Positions 49,597 to 59,138 of a DNA stretch of 64,000 nucleotides are shown piece by piece. The notes under the pieces were generated by a model, which worked only from the letters and a program-made list of their open reading frames with translations, had not been told where the DNA came from and ran no database searches. Origin of the DNA: Oscillatoria sp. SIO1A7 (lineage in GTDB: Bacteria > Cyanobacteriota > Cyanobacteriia > Cyanobacteriales > Laspinemataceae); assembly GCA_010672965.1 (NCBI GenBank), contig JAAHFN010000001.1, forward strand, positions 62,001-126,000. Direction: 5' to 3'. Position 1 is the stretch's first letter. Each line of letters starts with the position of its first letter. A program made the translations under genes and the position numbers.

Positions 49597-50859
49597 ATGA
49601 ACGTCAAATTTGCAGACTCTCGAAACCAAGGTTCTCAAAATTCCAGCTTCGCCCCTACCTCCAAGATTGCAGCGGACGCAAATAAAGATAGCCGCTCCGC
49701 CCAAACTGCTGAGGTTGCTCTTGAGGGAATGGCTACTGAGGTTCTTGCCAGCCAACTGCTAGAAGAATTGGTCGCTAAGCTAAAAGCCGGATCTCGGAGC
49801 GCCGAAGCCGTGACCATGCGGATGGCTAAGGAAGTAGAGCGCATTTGCCAGAAAAGCTCTCGCATCCAAAGTTCCGGCCAGATTCGCTCCTGGCAGTTGA
49901 CTTTAGGCCGGCACCGGCTGCAAAAATGCCTGGAGTTTTATCGCCTGGGCTCCCACCAAGGGCGGGTAGAATTGCACGCGCAACTCAGCTCTATTGTTTA
50001 TCGTCACGTTGCTCCTTCTGGGAATCTCAGCTTCCAAGCTCGATACAATCTAATTGAAGATTTCCTGCAAAACTTCTATATTGAGGTCCTCAGAGCTTTC
50101 CGGCGAGAGCATTCTCTGCCGGAGAACTATACTCCTCGCACTCAGTTGGAATTGGCCGAGTATATGGCTTTTACCGAGCAATACGCAAAACGTCGGATTA
50201 GCTTGCCCGGTCGCTATAACCAACAACTGATTGTTTTGCGGGCTCAAGGGTTTGCCAACGGTCAGCCCCAAGAAACGGTTCTCGATATCGAGCAAGCTGT
50301 GGAATTTCCCAAGGGAGAAGAGGCAGAGTCTCATAATCGTTCTTATGCTGTGCAACAAGTTCGGCAGCAAATGGTGGCCGAGACTGTTGACCCGTCGGAT
50401 GCGGTGTTGCGCGATCGCGTGGTAGCGGAGCTAATCCAATATCTGGAAGGTCAAGGCCAATCGGACTGCGTTGATTATCTGGTCTTAAAGCTCCAAGACC
50501 TGTCGGCACCAGAGATTGACGACATTCTCGGACTGACTCCGCGCCAAAGGGACTATTTGCAACAGCGCTTTAAGTACCATGTGGAAAAATTCGCTCGCAA
50601 TCACAACTGGAAATTAGTGCATCAATGGCTCGGAGCAGATTTGGAGCAAAACCTGGGTATGCCTCCGCAGCATTGGGAAGCTTTTGTCAGTAAATTGTCT
50701 GAGGAGCAAAAGCAGATTCTAGAGCTGAAACGCTCTGGGGCGAGCGATCGCGAAATTGCTGACAAGATTAAATGCACTCCCAAGCAAGTGCAAAAGCGTT
50801 GGTCTTCTCTGCTCGAATTGGCATGGCAAGCTCGAAATCATCAAGAAAAATCCAAGTAA
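49597..50859 (+). CDS. hetZ: HetZ-family regulator
   Basis: This encodes 420 residues. The body matches HetZ of heterocyst-forming cyanobacteria as I remember it: IRSWQLTLGRHRLQKCLEFY, GRVELHAQLSSIVYRHV, LIEDFLQNFYIEVLRAFRRE, LELAEYMAFTEQYAKRRI, LPGR-NQQLIVLRAQ-F and the C-terminal LGLTPRQRDYLQQRFKYHV with a sigma-like helix-turn-helix near the end (ASDREIADKIKCTPKQVQKR). HetZ acts early in heterocyst patterning in Anabaena, but homologues also occur in filamentous species without heterocysts, where it may control other cell differentiation or filament genes. The N-terminal 40 residues are low-complexity. DNA binding is inferred. Confidence 0.88.
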   Translation: MNVKFADSRNQGSQNSSFAPTSKIAADANKDSRSAQTAEVALEGMATEVLASQLLEELVAKLKAGSRSAEAVTMRMAKEVERICQKSSRIQSSGQIRSWQLTLGRHRLQKCLEFYRLGSHQGRVELHAQLSSIVYRHVAPSGNLSFQARYNLIEDFLQNFYIEVLRAFRREHSLPENYTPRTQLELAEYMAFTEQYAKRRISLPGRYNQQLIVLRAQGFANGQPQETVLDIEQAVEFPKGEEAESHNRSYAVQQVRQQMVAETVDPSDAVLRDRVVAELIQYLEGQGQSDCVDYLVLKLQDLSAPEIDDILGLTPRQRDYLQQRFKYHVEKFARNHNWKLVHQWLGADLEQNLGMPPQHWEAFVSKLSEEQKQILELKRSGASDREIADKIKCTPKQVQKRWSSLLELAWQARNHQEKSK

Positions 50860-51001
50860 TGCCCTTGCGATCGCTTTTCAATAGTGGCTGTCGGTCGTAG
50901 AGCCTATGTTCGTCTATGCTCTGCGACCTGTCGCTCTGGCTACAACGCCTACTTCCCTTATCTCGGATCTTTATTTTTACCACTAAGCCTTTTTAGCCAA
51001 G

Positions 51002-51805
51002 CTATAGACGTTTGGCCGTGCCTCTATAGATTGTTATCGTGGCTACGCCCTCTGGTTTCTCGGCAATACTTCGCAGAAACTCTAAGCCAGCTTTTAATCT
51101 AGTTTTATTCTTTCCTAAACTTTGCACGATTTGAGGAATCACAATTACCAAAAAATCGCAGACAAATTCTACAAAATGACGTAGATTTTCAGGCGCTAAC
51201 TTATAAGAGTAATACATCGCTAAAGGAGTATTATTAACCTCACTGAAACCAGCATCAAATAAGAGAGAGCCGAGAATTCTGCCTATATAGGGATTGTACC
51301 CAGATAGCTCGAATAGCTCGCACAAAGCATCTTGCAAATACAGATAATCGGGAGACTCCGGCCAAATTAGTAAAGTCTTGTAGTCAACTTCATTTAAAGC
51401 GATCGCACCGCCCGGTTTCAGTACGCGGTAGGCTTCTCGCAGAATTACTTTCGGATCCGAAACATGCTCCAATACCCACATAGCATATACGCGATCGAAG
51501 CTGGCATCTGGCCAAGGAAGGCAAGCAGCATCGCCTACATATAGTTCAATATTATCCAGCCCCTGGCTTTTTAGATATTTGCGGGCGTATTCTATTTGCC
51601 TGGGTTCTATATCTATTCCGGCTAGATTGAGATCTGGGAAAACTTTGCCAATTTCGCCTAGTACTGCTCCTACGCCGCAGCCGATTTCTAATAACTTTTC
51701 TCCACGATAAAAACTCAAGTCGTGCAATATAAGGCGATCGCGCCAATATTTAGCTTGCTGTACCAGGCGGTCTTGTTCTTCGGTGGCATAACCTTGAACG
51801 TACAT
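51002..51805 (-). CDS. Class I SAM-dependent methyltransferase
   Basis: This encodes 267 residues. Motif I is LLEIGCGVGAVLGEI, followed by LAGIDIEPRQIEYARKYL, the motif after it LYVGDAACLPWPDASFDRVY and WVLEHVSDPKVILREAYRVL with KPGGAIALNE. This is the UbiE/COQ5-like small-molecule methyltransferase layout. A C-terminal region of about 100 residues probably recognises the substrate, which cannot be named. Start ATG 51805. It stands alone, convergent with hetZ. Confidence 0.9.
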   Translation of the reverse strand: MYVQGYATEEQDRLVQQAKYWRDRLILHDLSFYRGEKLLEIGCGVGAVLGEIGKVFPDLNLAGIDIEPRQIEYARKYLKSQGLDNIELYVGDAACLPWPDASFDRVYAMWVLEHVSDPKVILREAYRVLKPGGAIALNEVDYKTLLIWPESPDYLYLQDALCELFELSGYNPYIGRILGSLLFDAGFSEVNNTPLAMYYSYKLAPENLRHFVEFVCDFLVIVIPQIVQSLGKNKTRLKAGLEFLRSIAEKPEGVATITIYRGTAKRL

Positions 51806-52136
51806 GGCAGAAAAATTAAATTTTATATCTGGATGTTCGAGCTTTTCGATTATAGATCTTAATTTACTTTTTTTATAAAATTACACAATATCAGCCTGGG
51901 GATTGGGGGGATTTCCCTGAGGCACTCCCTCCAATCTATACGGTATCGCTTAAAGTCGCAAATAAATTATGCTTTGCAACAGTATCGGTGCCAGTTTGCG
52001 AGCCAGCCCTTAGCAGGTGCTAAGCTTGCTAAGCCAGATACAGCAGTAGTATTTGAGTCGTAAATTTTATGGGGCTTTCAGCCCTGGTGTACCTATATCG
52101 GCTGTTTACATCTCAAATGACATTGCTGTACTAAGC

Positions 52137-52619
52137 CTAAAGGTTGCTTGACAATATAGACCTTAGCAACTGAGCTGTAGAATCTTCAAGTTCCGCTATA
52201 GACTCGATGCTTTTAACCACGCTCTGTTCTACTCCTAAAATTTCCGCAGCTCGGGCAACTGCTGCCTTTTCTTTTTCGTGATACAGTCCATCAGCTCGAC
52301 TCATCTTTATAGCTTGGTATAATAGCGATCGCTTCACATTAAGGGGAAAGTCAAAATTTACCTTACTCAATACTTCCTCAATGTTGACGTTCTGCCAGTC
52401 TATTTTGCGGATTGCGTCAACGTACTCTTGGGTTACTCCCATTAAAAGAACTTCGTCGATATACCACTGCAACTCAGCATCCGCTAGTTCGCCTTCCGCC
52501 CCGGCTATTGCTAATAAAGCGCCACTGTACTCGATACCCATATCAAAATCAACCAATTCCGTAGCGTTGTATTTACGCTCTGCATATACACTAGGTTTGA
52601 TTTTTGGTTGTCCGCTCAT
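52137..52619 (-). CDS. TerB-like helical protein
   Basis: I start at ATG 52619 because AGGAGG lies 6 nt upstream, giving 160 residues (MSGQPKIKPSVYAERKYNAT). The all-helical body (GALLAIAGAEGELADAELQW, VKRSLLYQAIKMSRADGLYH, EKEKAAVARAAEILGVEQSV) resembles the TerB/tellurite-resistance fold, with acidic residues repeated in two halves that bind metal in that family. There is no signal peptide. The 331-bp region upstream of the methyltransferase (51806-52136) shows no gene. The role may be stress-linked, but this is inferred from the fold only. Confidence 0.7.
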   Translation of the reverse strand: MSGQPKIKPSVYAERKYNATELVDFDMGIEYSGALLAIAGAEGELADAELQWYIDEVLLMGVTQEYVDAIRKIDWQNVNIEEVLSKVNFDFPLNVKRSLLYQAIKMSRADGLYHEKEKAAVARAAEILGVEQSVVKSIESIAELEDSTAQLLRSILSSNL

Positions 52620-52878
52620 GCTTTCCTCCTTTGTTGCTTGCATTTGAAGCAGCATTTCCCGATCCTAACTGGAAATGAGGTATTCAACCCCCCCAGTTAG
52701 GTTAGTAAATTGCTCTGTTTCGCGTTTATTTTGTTGCCGGATACAATAGTTCGTCAATCCGCAAAAATGCTTAGTCAATCTAAAGTGGGTTAAGACCCCA
52801 CTCGCAAAGTGCCGTGCTACCCAGGAAAAGCGAGCGTAACCATCTTTTATAAAAATCGTGGGTTTAAGATATATATAA

Positions 52879-53574
52879 CTAGGGATTTTTGCAGTGACAT
52901 CCGCTATTAAAATGAAATAAAATTGCGGCGGGGCTCCACGGCCATAAAGGAGTATTGACATCGGCGCGCCGCAAGCCTTCTGCAAGCCAAGTGTTGCAAT
53001 GTCTCAAGATAGAATAATCCCCGGTAGCGGCATAAAATCCAGAACTGTTATAGTGACCGTTGCCCAGTCGCATGGGTTGTCCCGACTCGCCAAATTCAAA
53101 GGATGCCCAGATAAATTGCTGAAGTTTTAGATAATCCTCTCGACTAATTCGGGCGCATTTCACTTCTAGGTTTTGGGGAAATTCTCGATATCCTATAACC
53201 TGCATTGTCGCCGCAGTGGGCATTAAGGCAGCTCGGGCAGCTAAGGCTGGGTTCGTGTCAGCTAAGGTCGGCGTTTGCATATAAAAATCGCGATCGCCCC
53301 AACCAAAACTCAGATAATTGTAATTTTCTTTGGCATCGCGACCGATTTCTGCCAAGGACAGATAGTGCTGCCAATTCCAGATTGGATTTCGCACCGGCAC
53401 TATGATATCGGAGTGCATGCCTCTGTCAGCCACATAAATCTCGACCTCGCAATCCTGGCGCGACAGATTGCCCCATTTTCTGGGGGTGAAGTAACCTATA
53501 GCCAGAGCAACGGCCAGGGCTCCAATCCCCAGAGCAAAAATAGCGGCTATTTTTTTGATAATTATTCGGCGCAT
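52879..53574 (-). CDS. DUF2459-family membrane-anchored protein
   Basis: This encodes 231 residues from ATG 53574; a TTG two codons upstream is possible. One N-terminal membrane anchor (IAAIFALGIGALAVALAIGY) precedes a soluble domain with DRGMHSDIIVPV, YLSFGWGDRDFYMQTP, GYREFPQ and the C-terminal HCNTWLAEGLRRADVNTPLW. This fits DUF2459 (TIGR02117-type) proteins. The conserved His, Cys and Asn in MHSD, GWGD and HCNTW look like a catalytic set of the NlpC/P60 or cysteine-hydrolase kind, but no activity is established. It faces the periplasm by the positive-inside rule. Confidence 0.8.
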   Translation of the reverse strand: MRRIIIKKIAAIFALGIGALAVALAIGYFTPRKWGNLSRQDCEVEIYVADRGMHSDIIVPVRNPIWNWQHYLSLAEIGRDAKENYNYLSFGWGDRDFYMQTPTLADTNPALAARAALMPTAATMQVIGYREFPQNLEVKCARISREDYLKLQQFIWASFEFGESGQPMRLGNGHYNSSGFYAATGDYSILRHCNTWLAEGLRRADVNTPLWPWSPAAILFHFNSGCHCKNP

Positions 53575-53653
53575 TGGCAATTGGAATGGGGTAATGGGGC
53601 CTCTTGCAGCTCAAACCCTAGCAGCGATTTTAGGCATTGCCTTTACCACGATG

Positions 53654-54466
53654 CTAATTGCCCCGAACAATCTCTTGAATTTCTGCCAAACTCGGGCTTG
53701 GAGTCTCGCTCTCCATCGCCAACCAAAGCAGATATTCGATATTTCCTGCCGGCCCTTTTAGAGGCGATTGGGTTAAACCGCGATAGTGCCATCCCAGTTC
53801 GAGGGCGGCTTGCAAGACCTGGAAAATGCTATCGGCACGATCGCTCTTGTTGCGCACTACACCTTTTTTGCCTACTCGCGATCGCCCTACTTCAAACTGC
53901 GGCTTGACCAGCAGTACCGCTTCCCGAGATGGTTGAAGTAGGTCCCAAAGAGCTGGCAGAATCTTAGTTAGAGATATGAAGGAAACATCTACCACCCCCA
54001 AATCTGCCACCGGGTCGCTGCCACTATATAAATCCTCTTTGGTTAAGTAGCGCAAATTGGTGCGTTCCCGCAGAACCACGCGAGGGTCGTTGCGCAATCC
54101 CCAATCCACCTGGCCGTAGCCGACATCAATGCCATATACCAACTTGGCCCCTGCTTTTAGCAAGCAGTCTGTAAAGCCGCCAGTGGATATGCCCCCATCC
54201 AGGCAGACCCGACCTGCTACGGGAATTGCAAAGACTTTTAGGGCTTCGGCCAATTTTTCGCCCCCTCTAGAAACGTAGGGCGATCGCTCCTTCACCTGGA
54301 TTTGGGCATTTTCGTCCACCAGAGTGCCCGGTTTGTCAATCCTCTGTTGATTCACCATCACCTCCCCAGCGCGAATTAGCCTCTGGGCCAATTCCCGCGA
54401 AGAACAGAGGTTAAGATCCGCTAAAAGCTTGTCCAGTCGAACTTTGACCAAAGCACCTCTTTCCAT
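53654..54466 (-). CDS. tlyA: TlyA-family rRNA 2'-O-methyltransferase
   Basis: This encodes 270 residues. The N-terminal S4 RNA-binding domain (VRLDKLLADLNLCSSRELAQ, RLIRAGEVMVNQQRI) is followed by an FtsJ-like Rossmann fold: SRGGEKLAEAL, CLDGGISTGGFTDCLL, GIDVGYGQVDWGLRNDPRVV, DVSFISLTKILP and LLVKPQFEVGR with the catalytic Lys. TlyA methylates the 2'-OH of cytidines in 16S (and in some species 23S) rRNA. Start ATG 54466. The hemolysin name of older annotations is misleading. Confidence 0.93.
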   Translation of the reverse strand: MERGALVKVRLDKLLADLNLCSSRELAQRLIRAGEVMVNQQRIDKPGTLVDENAQIQVKERSPYVSRGGEKLAEALKVFAIPVAGRVCLDGGISTGGFTDCLLKAGAKLVYGIDVGYGQVDWGLRNDPRVVLRERTNLRYLTKEDLYSGSDPVADLGVVDVSFISLTKILPALWDLLQPSREAVLLVKPQFEVGRSRVGKKGVVRNKSDRADSIFQVLQAALELGWHYRGLTQSPLKGPAGNIEYLLWLAMESETPSPSLAEIQEIVRGN

Positions 54467-54511
54467 TTCTATAAAATTTACGCATTATGGCGGCTCTAAG
54501 CAGTTATGCAT

Positions 54512-54600
54512 AGGACTTACGCGCGGCTTCTCGGGCTATCGCTACATCTAGAGTATGGCGAGAAATGCACGCACTACATAAAGTTCTCTGCGTAAGCAAC
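54512..54600. mobile_element. AGGACTTACGC-family element (degenerate right end)
   Basis: AGGACTTACGCGCGGC at the left and CTGCGTAAGCAAC at the right enclose about 89 bp upstream of tlyA. It is the same family as 47902-48010. The remaining part of 54467-54914 has CTGACTGCTGAGTG tandem runs and the leader of the RRM gene. Confidence 0.5.
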
Positions 54601-54914
54601 TATCTTGGGCTCACAGTCCATGTCCCGATCCCAACGCTATTCCCAATCTAAATGCGCTTATCTCCATATATAGTGGTTATGAGTCATTCCTGTAAAGAGT
54701 TGTAGGGGCAATCCCCCTGCTGAGTGCTGACTGCTGAGTGCTGACTGCTATATTTTGCCTTTTCTCGAAAATTTCCTGGATATAGGATTTCGATTGGCAA
54801 AATACCGTGCTATAGTGCGAGATGGAGAAATTCGGTAGCAGTGTTGGTTTTAATCAATTCCTTGGGCACTCTCCGGGTTCAGATCTAGGTAACATTCGAT
54901 TCCGGAGAGACCCC

Positions 54915-55220
54915 ATGTCTATTTATGTAGGCAATTTATCATTTGATGTAACTGAGGACGACCTGAAAGAAGTTTTTAACGACTACGGCACGGTTAAAAA
55001 AGTTAAATTACCCACCGATCGCGAGACCGGTCGCCCGCGCGGTTTTGGCTTTGTGGATATGTCAACCGAAGATGAGGAAGTTGCTGCTATTGAAGCCCTC
55101 GATGGAGCTGAATGGATGGGCCGCGATATGAGGGTCAACAAGGCCAAACCTCGCGAAAACAACAAGGGCGGGAGCTTTGGTGGCGGCGGCGGCGGCGGTC
55201 GCAGAAGAGACCACTACTAA
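54915..55220 (+). CDS. RRM-type glycine-rich RNA-binding protein
   Basis: This encodes 101 residues from ATG 54915 (GGAGAG upstream); the longer in-frame start at 54822 is not supported. A single RNA-recognition motif carries RNP2 IYVGNLSF and RNP1 RGFGFVDM, followed by a Gly-rich tail (GGSFGGGGGGG, then RRRDHY). This is the cyanobacterial Rbp family, several of which rise in the cold or help target photosynthetic mRNAs to thylakoids. It has a leader of about 100 nt, typical for the family. Confidence 0.95.
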   Translation: MSIYVGNLSFDVTEDDLKEVFNDYGTVKKVKLPTDRETGRPRGFGFVDMSTEDEEVAAIEALDGAEWMGRDMRVNKAKPRENNKGGSFGGGGGGGRRRDHY

Positions 55221-55326
55221 GTTTTAAGACTTGGGCAATCGGAAGCAAGGATGGATTTGAGTCGGAGCTAGCCCTCCCGCTTTCTGCTCCCGCAAGTGGC
55301 TCTTGAAGGAGCGATCGCGCTCGGTT

Positions 55327-55418
55327 AGGACTTACGCATAGACTCCTTATCTAGGTGCGCGCAGACCAGACAGTGGATGTAGAGATCTGAATCGATCTGA
55401 GTTGAAAGCGTAAGTCCT
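55327..55418. mobile_element. MITE-like element, AGGACTTACGC family
   Basis: AGGACTTACGCATAGAC and GAAAGCGTAAGTCCT enclose 92 bp. A single AGACTTACGCATAGC end recurs at 55563. The rest of 55221-55900 contains CCCTCCTGGGAGGGG repeats, which create a spurious frame, and no gene. Confidence 0.65.
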
Positions 55419-55900
55419 GTATGTATTTTGCCCCTTTCGTAAGTTAGGGGGAATGTCAGGGCTGTGCCAGTGATAAGGCGCTCTTCCCTCGCCCCCTGCC
55501 GCCAATCCCAGATAGCTATTTTTAAAAATAGCTATCTGCAATCGGTTTTATCCATATAAGTCAAGACTTACGCATAGCTTTAGATTGATGCTTGCGCACC
55601 CTACGCTACTATGCCCTATGCCCGTGGAATGCTTAGGAGACTTCTGGGAAAGAAAGTACCCCTTCCCCTCCTGGGAGGGGAAGGGGTGGGTTCTTACCCG
55701 GTCGCAGTACCCACCCCCAACCCCCTCAACCCACCCCTAACCCCTCCCAGGAGGGGAAGGGGGCCGAAGCGCTCCGATATTCTGGTACTTTTATTACCAG
55801 AAATCACCTTAATCGAAAGTATTGGGTTATGTTTGTCTCAATTGATAGCAGCGCGCAATTTGGATAATTTTTGGATGATTTTCTATAAACAGAGATAGTG

Positions 55901-56212
55901 ATGCCTAAATTATTTGCTGTTGTTGTCGCGACAGTTCCAGAATATTACGAATATAAAAAGAAGAACCCTCAACACGAGCGCGACCAACTTGGTTGGTTCC
56001 GCCAAAAATATGAGGAAGGCATTCTGCTTTGCTGTGGCCCTTTCTCTCCTCAGGATGGAACGGGAATCTGGGTTATAAAAGCAGAAGATATAGAAGAGGC
56101 TAGGAAAATTGTCAACAGTAGCCCTCGCGTTCGAGATGGTATGTTAGCAAACTCGGCGAGGGTTGTTGAGTGGCAAGTTCATATTGGGCGATATCGGTTT
56201 GTAGATGAATAG
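55901..56212 (+). CDS. YciI-like protein
   Basis: This encodes 103 residues from ATG 55901 (MPKLFAVVVATVPEYYEYKK). The ferredoxin-like fold of the YCII family is recognisable: an N-terminal strand, HERDQLGWFRQKYEEGILLC, CGPFSPQDGTGIWVIKAEDI, EEARKIVNSSPRVRDGM and VVEWQVHIG. The family has a conserved His (here in QHERDQL) and Asp and is linked to small-molecule breakdown, with few proven activities. Cytoplasmic; function unknown. Repeats separate it from neighbours on both sides. Confidence 0.85.
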   Translation: MPKLFAVVVATVPEYYEYKKKNPQHERDQLGWFRQKYEEGILLCCGPFSPQDGTGIWVIKAEDIEEARKIVNSSPRVRDGMLANSARVVEWQVHIGRYRFVDE

Positions 56213-56386
56213 AATTAAAATAATCTAGCTCGCGCCCTGACGAATAGGAAGATTTGATATAGCACTACGGATTAAGGTTACAACAGTTACAAAACGCGCC
56301 TTTTGCTTAAAAAAGCATAAGACTGAATGCTGACTGCTGAAAGCATGTCCTGAGCTTGGTCGAAGGGCTGAAAGCTGACTGCTATA

Positions 56387-58222
56387 TCAATTGCCCAATA
56401 GCTGCAATTTGTACAAACTGGCATAGAGCCCGCCTTCTTGCAACAATTCCTCATGGCTGCCAGACTCGACTAACTGGCCGCGCTTGAGAACTAATATTCT
56501 ATCTACATTTTTAATAGTAGAGAGCCGATGAGCAATGATAATTGCCGTGCGGTTCTCTATTATTTTGTCTAAAGCCGACTGAATTAGCGCTTCCGTACCG
56601 ACATCCAGGCTGGCAGTGGCTTCATCCAGAACTAAAATGCGGGGATTGCGAATGGCCACGCGAGCAAATGCCAAGAGCTGCTTTTGACCCCCAGAGAGAT
56701 TCGTGCCTCTCTCCCGCAGTTCCGTATCGTAACCATTGGGGAGATCCTCTATGAAGCTGGCCACATTGGTTTGCGTGGCTGCTGTACGAATTTGTTCTAG
56801 GGAATAAGTTTCCCCAAGACTAATGTTGCTTTTGACATCTCCAGCAAATAAAAAACCATCTTGGAGAATTACGCCCAAATGTCGCCGCAGTTCTGCCTGT
56901 CGCAAATTCCGAATATCAATGCCATCTACTAGAATGCGACCCTGGTTTGGTTCGTAGAGGCGACAGAGCAATCGGATAATAGAGCTTTTGCCCGCGCCAG
57001 TTGGCCCTACTAAAGCGACTTTCTCTCCGGGCTTAATGGTAAAATCTAGGTTGTGGATAACATATTCATCGGGCTTGTAAGCAAAGGACACGTTTTCAAA
57101 GCGAATTTCTCCAAGTTGTCGGGGGTTTGCAGCCGAGGTTTGGCCAATGGCAGTGGCAGATTCGGGATCGCGAATGTCTATGGGTCGATTGAGAATATCG
57201 GCTATGCGCTCGACTCCTGTTAAGCCCGCTTGAATGGCGGTAAATTTATCGGCAAATTGTCGCAAGGGATCGAATAAGCGTTGGCTGAATAGGATGAATT
57301 CTGATAGTTGGCCAAATTCTAAGGTCTCTCTCATAACCAAAGCGCCACCAAACCAGAGAACTCCAGCGATCGCCACTAAAGCAATCCACTCTAGAGTAGC
57401 CGAGACCGCCGCATCGTAAAATATAGTTTTGTCTAGCTCTTCGACATAGCGCTGGTTTTTGCTGCGAAACATTTCGGCATTAAACTGCTCCCGCCGAAAT
57501 ATCTGCACTACTCCAATGCCGATTATGTTTTCTTGCAATTGCGCGTTTAGGTCAGAAAGCTCGTCCCGGGCTTGATAATTTGCTTTGCGGTACTGCTGCT
57601 GAAAATAAATTATGAGAGCAGTCACTGGCAGTAGCATCAGTAAGAGCATGGTGCCGAGCTGCCATTGGCGCAAAAACATAACAATGACGATCGCCACAAT
57701 CAAAAACATATCGCCAATAGCGCCGACCGCTCCTGTGGAAAAGACTTCTCCTAAAGCTTCCACATCGCTCGTCAGGCGAGTGATTAACTTTCCCACTGGG
57801 GTTCGGTCAAAAAAAACCATCGCTAAGGAGGTGATATGCTCGAACAAATCGTTACGAACATCTGCGGTAATTTTTTGGCCTACTTGTTGCACCAGATATG
57901 TCTGCAACCCTTGCAAGCATAAGCGTATGGCGATCGTGACAGTCAGCAGGGCAGCCAGGATATTTAAGCCTTCCGACAAGGTGAGATTTTGGAGAAACCC
58001 CAAGATGTTGGATTCCGAGCGAATCAGGGAGATGGCCTGCCCAACTAGAATCGGCTGGACAGCGCCAGCGATGGATAAGGGCACTAATAAGATAATGGAT
58101 GCGAGTAGCAAGGACCCGGTGCGACGGGCATAGGGCACTAAGCGCAGGAATAATCGCCAATCGGTTTCGCGAGCTAGCAATTGCTCTTTTTCTTTGTCTG
58201 GAAACTGGTAGGAGCTGGTCAT
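56387..58222 (-). CDS. ABC exporter, fused permease and ATPase
   Basis: This encodes 611 residues. The six-helix exporter membrane domain (about 30-330) is followed by an ATP-binding domain with Walker A GPTGAGKSS (406-414), Q-loop LQDGFLFAGD, signature LSGGQKQLLAFARVA, Walker B RILVLDEATAS and H-loop IIAHRLST. The MdlB/MsbA-like half-transporter would work as a homodimer or with a partner not in the window. ITADVRNDLFEHITSLAMVF is the usual coupling-helix region of multidrug/lipid exporters. The substrate cannot be told. Start ATG 58222. Heptad and GAGAGCT repeats fill the 425 bp upstream (58223-58647). Confidence 0.93.
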   Translation of the reverse strand: MTSSYQFPDKEKEQLLARETDWRLFLRLVPYARRTGSLLLASIILLVPLSIAGAVQPILVGQAISLIRSESNILGFLQNLTLSEGLNILAALLTVTIAIRLCLQGLQTYLVQQVGQKITADVRNDLFEHITSLAMVFFDRTPVGKLITRLTSDVEALGEVFSTGAVGAIGDMFLIVAIVIVMFLRQWQLGTMLLLMLLPVTALIIYFQQQYRKANYQARDELSDLNAQLQENIIGIGVVQIFRREQFNAEMFRSKNQRYVEELDKTIFYDAAVSATLEWIALVAIAGVLWFGGALVMRETLEFGQLSEFILFSQRLFDPLRQFADKFTAIQAGLTGVERIADILNRPIDIRDPESATAIGQTSAANPRQLGEIRFENVSFAYKPDEYVIHNLDFTIKPGEKVALVGPTGAGKSSIIRLLCRLYEPNQGRILVDGIDIRNLRQAELRRHLGVILQDGFLFAGDVKSNISLGETYSLEQIRTAATQTNVASFIEDLPNGYDTELRERGTNLSGGQKQLLAFARVAIRNPRILVLDEATASLDVGTEALIQSALDKIIENRTAIIIAHRLSTIKNVDRILVLKRGQLVESGSHEELLQEGGLYASLYKLQLLGN

Positions 58223-58647
58223 TTTTTAGGCTTTGGGCAATGGAGAATTGGGCTTTGGGCTTCGGCTGGCTTGGCGATCGCCTACAGGTTACATGGGGGC
58301 CTTTGATAGATGGTTCGTAAGGGCGAATGGCATATGCCCAAGGCGAGGCATACGGCCGGAAAATCCCCCCATCTGTTCCCATATTCCCTCAAAAATCTCC
58401 AATTCCGCTCTTGCGCTCTTCCCAATTCCAAAAGAAGCGGTTAGCGCTCAGCTCTCAGCTCTCAGCTTTTAGCGCGAGCTGAGAGCTGAGCGCTTTTTTG
58501 CCCCAATGCCCATTCCCCAATGCCCAATGCCCAATGCCCAATGCCCAGACGATCGCGATCGCTCCATTGTCGCAGTTAAATCGTTTATCTTAGAAAACAG
58601 GAAAATACTTTCGGGGAATCAAAGAGTCCCACAGAAATCGATAAATC

Positions 58648-59022
58648 ATGTTGTCTCAACCCATTTTTGACGACAGCTCTCTCGCCGAATCCTTTTACTC
58701 TGCGATATTCGAGCTATTTTGTCGCTCTTGCCAAAGCGAAGTTCGGGAACTATTAAGCGAATGTCGTTTTGGCATAGCCCCCTTAAAGGGCAATTCCGAT
58801 AGCGGCCCGTCTGGCGAAAAAACATTTTTCATTGTCGCTCCTTGCTTAGATGTGGCAGAGCAACTGCTCCAAGAGGCTGACAGTATTATCGAGCAGGTCG
58901 CTAACATTATGGCCGGTGTCGAGCAAACAGTTATCTGCATTCTGCCAAACGGCCAGCAAGACTTACAGCAATTTCCCCCTAAATCAATGGTCGGTAAAAT
59001 ATTTCGCAACAGAGTCGAATAA
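58648..59022 (+). CDS. Conserved-looking hypothetical protein
   Basis: This encodes 124 residues (MLSQPIFDDSSLAESFYSAI). It is predicted soluble, with a helical N terminus carrying two cysteines (ELFCRSCQ), a central strand (KTFFIVAPCLDVAEQLLQEA) and a C-terminal strand-helix (GVEQTVICILPN, QFPPKSMVGKIFRNRVE). Codon use and HIP1 density look like the neighbours. The family is not recognised. It lies 116 bp before the metallophosphoesterase on the same strand, so a two-gene unit is possible. Confidence 0.65.
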   Translation: MLSQPIFDDSSLAESFYSAIFELFCRSCQSEVRELLSECRFGIAPLKGNSDSGPSGEKTFFIVAPCLDVAEQLLQEADSIIEQVANIMAGVEQTVICILPNGQQDLQQFPPKSMVGKIFRNRVE

Positions 59023-59138
59023 GGGTCAATTGGCTCTGCCTCCTCTGCCCCTCTGCCTCCTCTGCCCCTCTGCCCCTCTGCCCCCTCCGGCGGTTTTGCT
59101 ATCCTAAAGTTGCCCTATGTCAGCAAAGATTTTCCGGA

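Noticed and set aside
55611-55898. 95-codon frame before the YciI-like gene
   Set aside because: It is made mostly of the dispersed CCCTCCTGGGAGGGG repeat, with no domain.
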